A DNA stretch of 6,042 nt, from contig CANFGA010000207.1 of assembly GCA_947446335.1 (NCBI GenBank), forward strand, positions 1 to 6,042, given 5' to 3'. Both the position numbers and the translations under genes were made by a program. The notes below the pieces were generated by a model. That model saw only the letters and a program-made list of their open reading frames with translations, was not told where the DNA came from and made no database searches. This DNA comes from Oxalobacteraceae bacterium. GTDB lineage: Bacteria; Pseudomonadota; Gammaproteobacteria; Burkholderiales; Burkholderiaceae_D. Positions 3,833-6,042 of the stretch are shown piece after piece (position 1 is the first letter of the stretch; every line of letters starts with the position of its first letter).

Positions 3833-6042
3833 TCAGCGCTGCATCGCCTCCCACACTTTTTGCAGCCGTTTGGCCGACACCGGCATCGGCGTGCGCAACT
3901 CCTGGGCAAACAGCGAGACCCGCAATTCTTCGAGCATCCAGCGAAATTGCACCAACTTGGGATCGGTATTCTTGCCGGCGGCCCCGGCGCGCGCCGAGCG
4001 CAGGTAGAGCGCGGCAGCTTGCTGCCACTCGGCCATCAGCTTGGCGTCGCGGGCCGGGTCGGCGCGCAATTTTTCCAAACGAATATTGATCGCCTTCAGA
4101 TAGCGCGGAAAATGCGCCAACTGGGTGTAATCGTTGTCGATCAAGAAGCGCTTGTGAACCAGGCCCTGCAACTGGGCTTGCATGTCGGCGGCGATCGCCG
4201 TCGGCAAGCCCTGCAGTTTCTTCGGCAAGCCGTGAAACTCGGTCAAGACCTGGGCCAGCAGGCGCGCAATTTCATTGACCAGGAGACCGAGGCGCGACTT
4301 GCCCTCTTCCTTGCGCAACTGGAAGCTGGCGGCATCGAGCGGCAGCGGATCTTGCAGGCACGCAATCTCGAGCGCCTTGGCGATGATCTGGTCGCGCAAC
4401 TCTTCTTGCGAACCGAGCACCATGAATTGCATCCCCATTTGCTGCAAACCAGGGATGTTCTTTTCGATGAACTTGAGCTGGTCCTTCAATTGCAGTGCGA
4501 ACAGGCGGCGCAGTCCGATTCGATGGGTGCGCGCAGCCACACCCGGATCGTCGAACACTTCCAGATCGCAATGCGTGCCCTTGTCGACCAGCGCCGGAAA
4601 ACCGATCAAGGTCAGCTTGCCTTGCGCAATTTCCAGCAATTCCGGCAACTCGCCGAAGGTCCACGATGTCAGACCGGCATGTTTCGAGCTCATTGTTGCT
4701 GAACTCGCCGGCTGCGCCGCCTTGGCCGGCGCACCGGCGCGGCTGACGGCGTTGGCGACAGGATGGGCTGCCGAATTGGACAGCGCCGGCGCAGATGCCT
4801 GCGCCCCACTTTCGGCCAGCTTTTGAAAACTCTCGCGCGCCTGGCCGCCGAACTCGGCTTGCAGCGTGGCCAGATTGCGCCCCATCTCCAGTTGCCGGCC
4901 ATGCTCGTCGATCACCTTGAAATTCATGTAGTGGTGCGCAGCCAGCGTCTCGGGCTTGAAATCGGTCGTCAAGACCGACAAGCCGGTGCGGGTGCGGATG
5001 TCGAGAATGATCGCATCGAGCAAGTCGCCGCGCCCGAAGATGCCTTCCTGCTGCACGCGCTCGCAAAAGCGCGCCGCAAAGTCCGGCAGCGGCACGCAGT
5101 GGCGGCGCAGCTTTTGCGGCAACGATTTCAGCAAAAGATGGACTTTTTCCTTCAGCATGCCCGGCACCAGCCATTCGCAGCGCTCGCGCGGCAACTGGTT
5201 CAGCGCAAACAGCGGCACCGACGCCGTCACGCCATCGCGCACGCTGCCCGGCTCAAAATGGTAGGTGAGCAGCATCTCGATGCCGGTCACCGTCATCAGC
5301 TTCGGGAACAGTTCGGTCGTCACGCCGGCCGCTTCGTGGCGCATCAACTCATCGCGATTCAAGAACAGCAACTTCGGTTCTTTTTGCGTGGCATCCTTGT
5401 GCCATTTCTCGAAGCCGGCGCCGTTGCATACGTCTTGCGGCAACAGTTTGTCGTAGAACGCGGCGATCAATTCATCGTCGACCAGCACATCGAGGCGGCG
5501 CGACTTGTGCTCCAGGTTTTCGATTTCCTTGACCAGCTTGTGGTTGTGCACGAAGAATGGCGCGCGGGTATCGAAATCGCCGCCGACCAGCGCATCGCGG
5601 ATGAAGATCTGGCGCGCTTCGGGCAAGTTGAAGCGCCCGTAATGGATGCGCCGTCCGCTGTAGACCACCAGGCCGTACAGCGTGGCACGCTCGGAAGCCG
5701 ATACTTGCGCCGAACGTTTTTCCCAATGCGGCTCGCCCCACGATTTTTTCAGCAAATGCGCGCCGACCCGCTCCAGCCATTCGGGCGCGATATTGGCCAC
5801 GCAGCGCGCATACAGGCGCGTGGTGTCGACCAGTTCGGCCGCCATGATCCACTTGCCCGGCTTCTTGATCAGCGACGACCCTGGCCAGACATGGAACTTG
5901 ATCCCGCGCGCGCCGCCGTAGCCGGCACCGGGTTCGTCCTCGGCCTTGAAGCCGATGTTGCCCAGCAGCCCGGTCAGCAGCGCAGAATGCAGGTTTTCAT
6001 AGGTGGCAGGCGCCTCGTTCAAGCGCCAACCCTGCTCGCGCA
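3833..6042 (-). CDS. hrpA: ATP-dependent RNA helicase HrpA, C-terminal part (5' end beyond window)
   Basis: This is the C-terminal 735 codons of HrpA, a DEAH-box RNA helicase of about 1,300 residues; the helicase core lies beyond the right edge. A TTG at 6020-6022 is not the start, because the frame continues upstream as REQGWRL up to the edge. Positions here count from that TTG codon. Residues 8-100 (YENLHSALLTGLLGNIG, then VANIAPEWLERVGAHLLKK) are the OB-fold (OB_NTP_bind) region. From about 105 to the end is the DUF3418 region characteristic of HrpA, ending in RWMLEELRVSLFAQELRTP-MPVSAKRL, close to the C-terminus of E. coli HrpA. An Ala/Ser/Pro-rich stretch at 405-447 looks like a flexible linker inside DUF3418. 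HrpA of E. coli has been linked to fimbrial mRNA processing and to rescue of stalled ribosomes, acting in the cytoplasm. The stop is TGA at 3833-3835. It is followed by 195 bp and then the esterase on the same strand. Confidence 0.96.
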   Translation of the reverse strand, partial: REQGWRLNEAPATYENLHSALLTGLLGNIGFKAEDEPGAGYGGARGIKFHVWPGSSLIKKPGKWIMAAELVDTTRLYARCVANIAPEWLERVGAHLLKKSWGEPHWEKRSAQVSASERATLYGLVVYSGRRIHYGRFNLPEARQIFIRDALVGGDFDTRAPFFVHNHKLVKEIENLEHKSRRLDVLVDDELIAAFYDKLLPQDVCNGAGFEKWHKDATQKEPKLLFLNRDELMRHEAAGVTTELFPKLMTVTGIEMLLTYHFEPGSVRDGVTASVPLFALNQLPRERCEWLVPGMLKEKVHLLLKSLPQKLRRHCVPLPDFAARFCERVQQEGIFGRGDLLDAIILDIRTRTGLSVLTTDFKPETLAAHHYMNFKVIDEHGRQLEMGRNLATLQAEFGGQARESFQKLAESGAQASAPALSNSAAHPVANAVSRAGAPAKAAQPASSATMSSKHAGLTSWTFGELPELLEIAQGKLTLIGFPALVDKGTHCDLEVFDDPGVAARTHRIGLRRLFALQLKDQLKFIEKNIPGLQQMGMQFMVLGSQEELRDQIIAKALEIACLQDPLPLDAASFQLRKEEGKSRLGLLVNEIARLLAQVLTEFHGLPKKLQGLPTAIAADMQAQLQGLVHKRFLIDNDYTQLAHFPRYLKAINIRLEKLRADPARDAKLMAEWQQAAALYLRSARAGAAGKNTDPKLVQFRWMLEELRVSLFAQELRTPMPVSAKRLQKVWEAMQR

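Noticed and set aside
3755..4702. 315-codon open frame on the plus strand
   Set aside because: It is mostly antisense to the conserved hrpA C-terminus. The Gln/Leu/Arg-rich translation has no recognisable domain.
6020..6022. TTG as a start codon for the right-hand gene
   Set aside because: The frame continues upstream to the window edge with HrpA-like sequence, so this is an internal leucine of a truncated hrpA.

Overview
The window is GC-rich, gene-dense bacterial chromosome with G/C-biased third codon positions. The set of products (two-PDZ Do/HtrA protease beside an OmpR-type response regulator, an intracellular-type PHB-depolymerase-family esterase, and HrpA with a DUF3418 tail) fits a betaproteobacterium of the Burkholderiales. 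Oxalobacteraceae-like relatives (Janthinobacterium, Herbaspirillum, Massilia) are my best guess; this is an inference from gene content, since there is no rRNA or tRNA to anchor it.

Layout. (1) 1-1905, minus strand: a periplasmic Do-family serine protease (406-1905), followed 51 bp downstream by an OmpR-class response regulator (1-354) whose DNA-binding half lies beyond the left edge. Both have Shine-Dalgarno sites and look co-transcribed, as an envelope-stress or surveillance module. (2) 1906-1990: a short divergent intergenic region. (3) 1991-2344, plus strand: a small, very acidic protein that I do not recognise. Its stop lies 15 bp from that of the next gene, in convergent orientation. 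(4) 2360-3637, minus strand: an esterase of the PHB depolymerase family with a complete Ser-Asp-His triad and an unusual lysine-rich N-terminal region built from four 10-residue repeats. (5) 3638-3832: an intergenic region holding a strong ribosome binding site, a possible 40-codon leader ORF that overlaps the esterase start, a 7-bp dyad (TGC-N3-GCA core) and a 12-bp palindrome. (6) 3833-6042, minus strand: the C-terminal part (735 codons) of the ATP-dependent RNA helicase HrpA, cut by the right edge.

The genes are mostly housekeeping or stress functions. I see no mobile element, CRISPR array, RNA gene, toxin-antitoxin pair or defence island. The most interesting points are the arrangement upstream of the esterase (strong RBS plus overlapping leader ORF plus dyad), the cationic decad repeats in that esterase, and the uncharacterised acidic protein. 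I do not see convincing evidence of a wholly new system.
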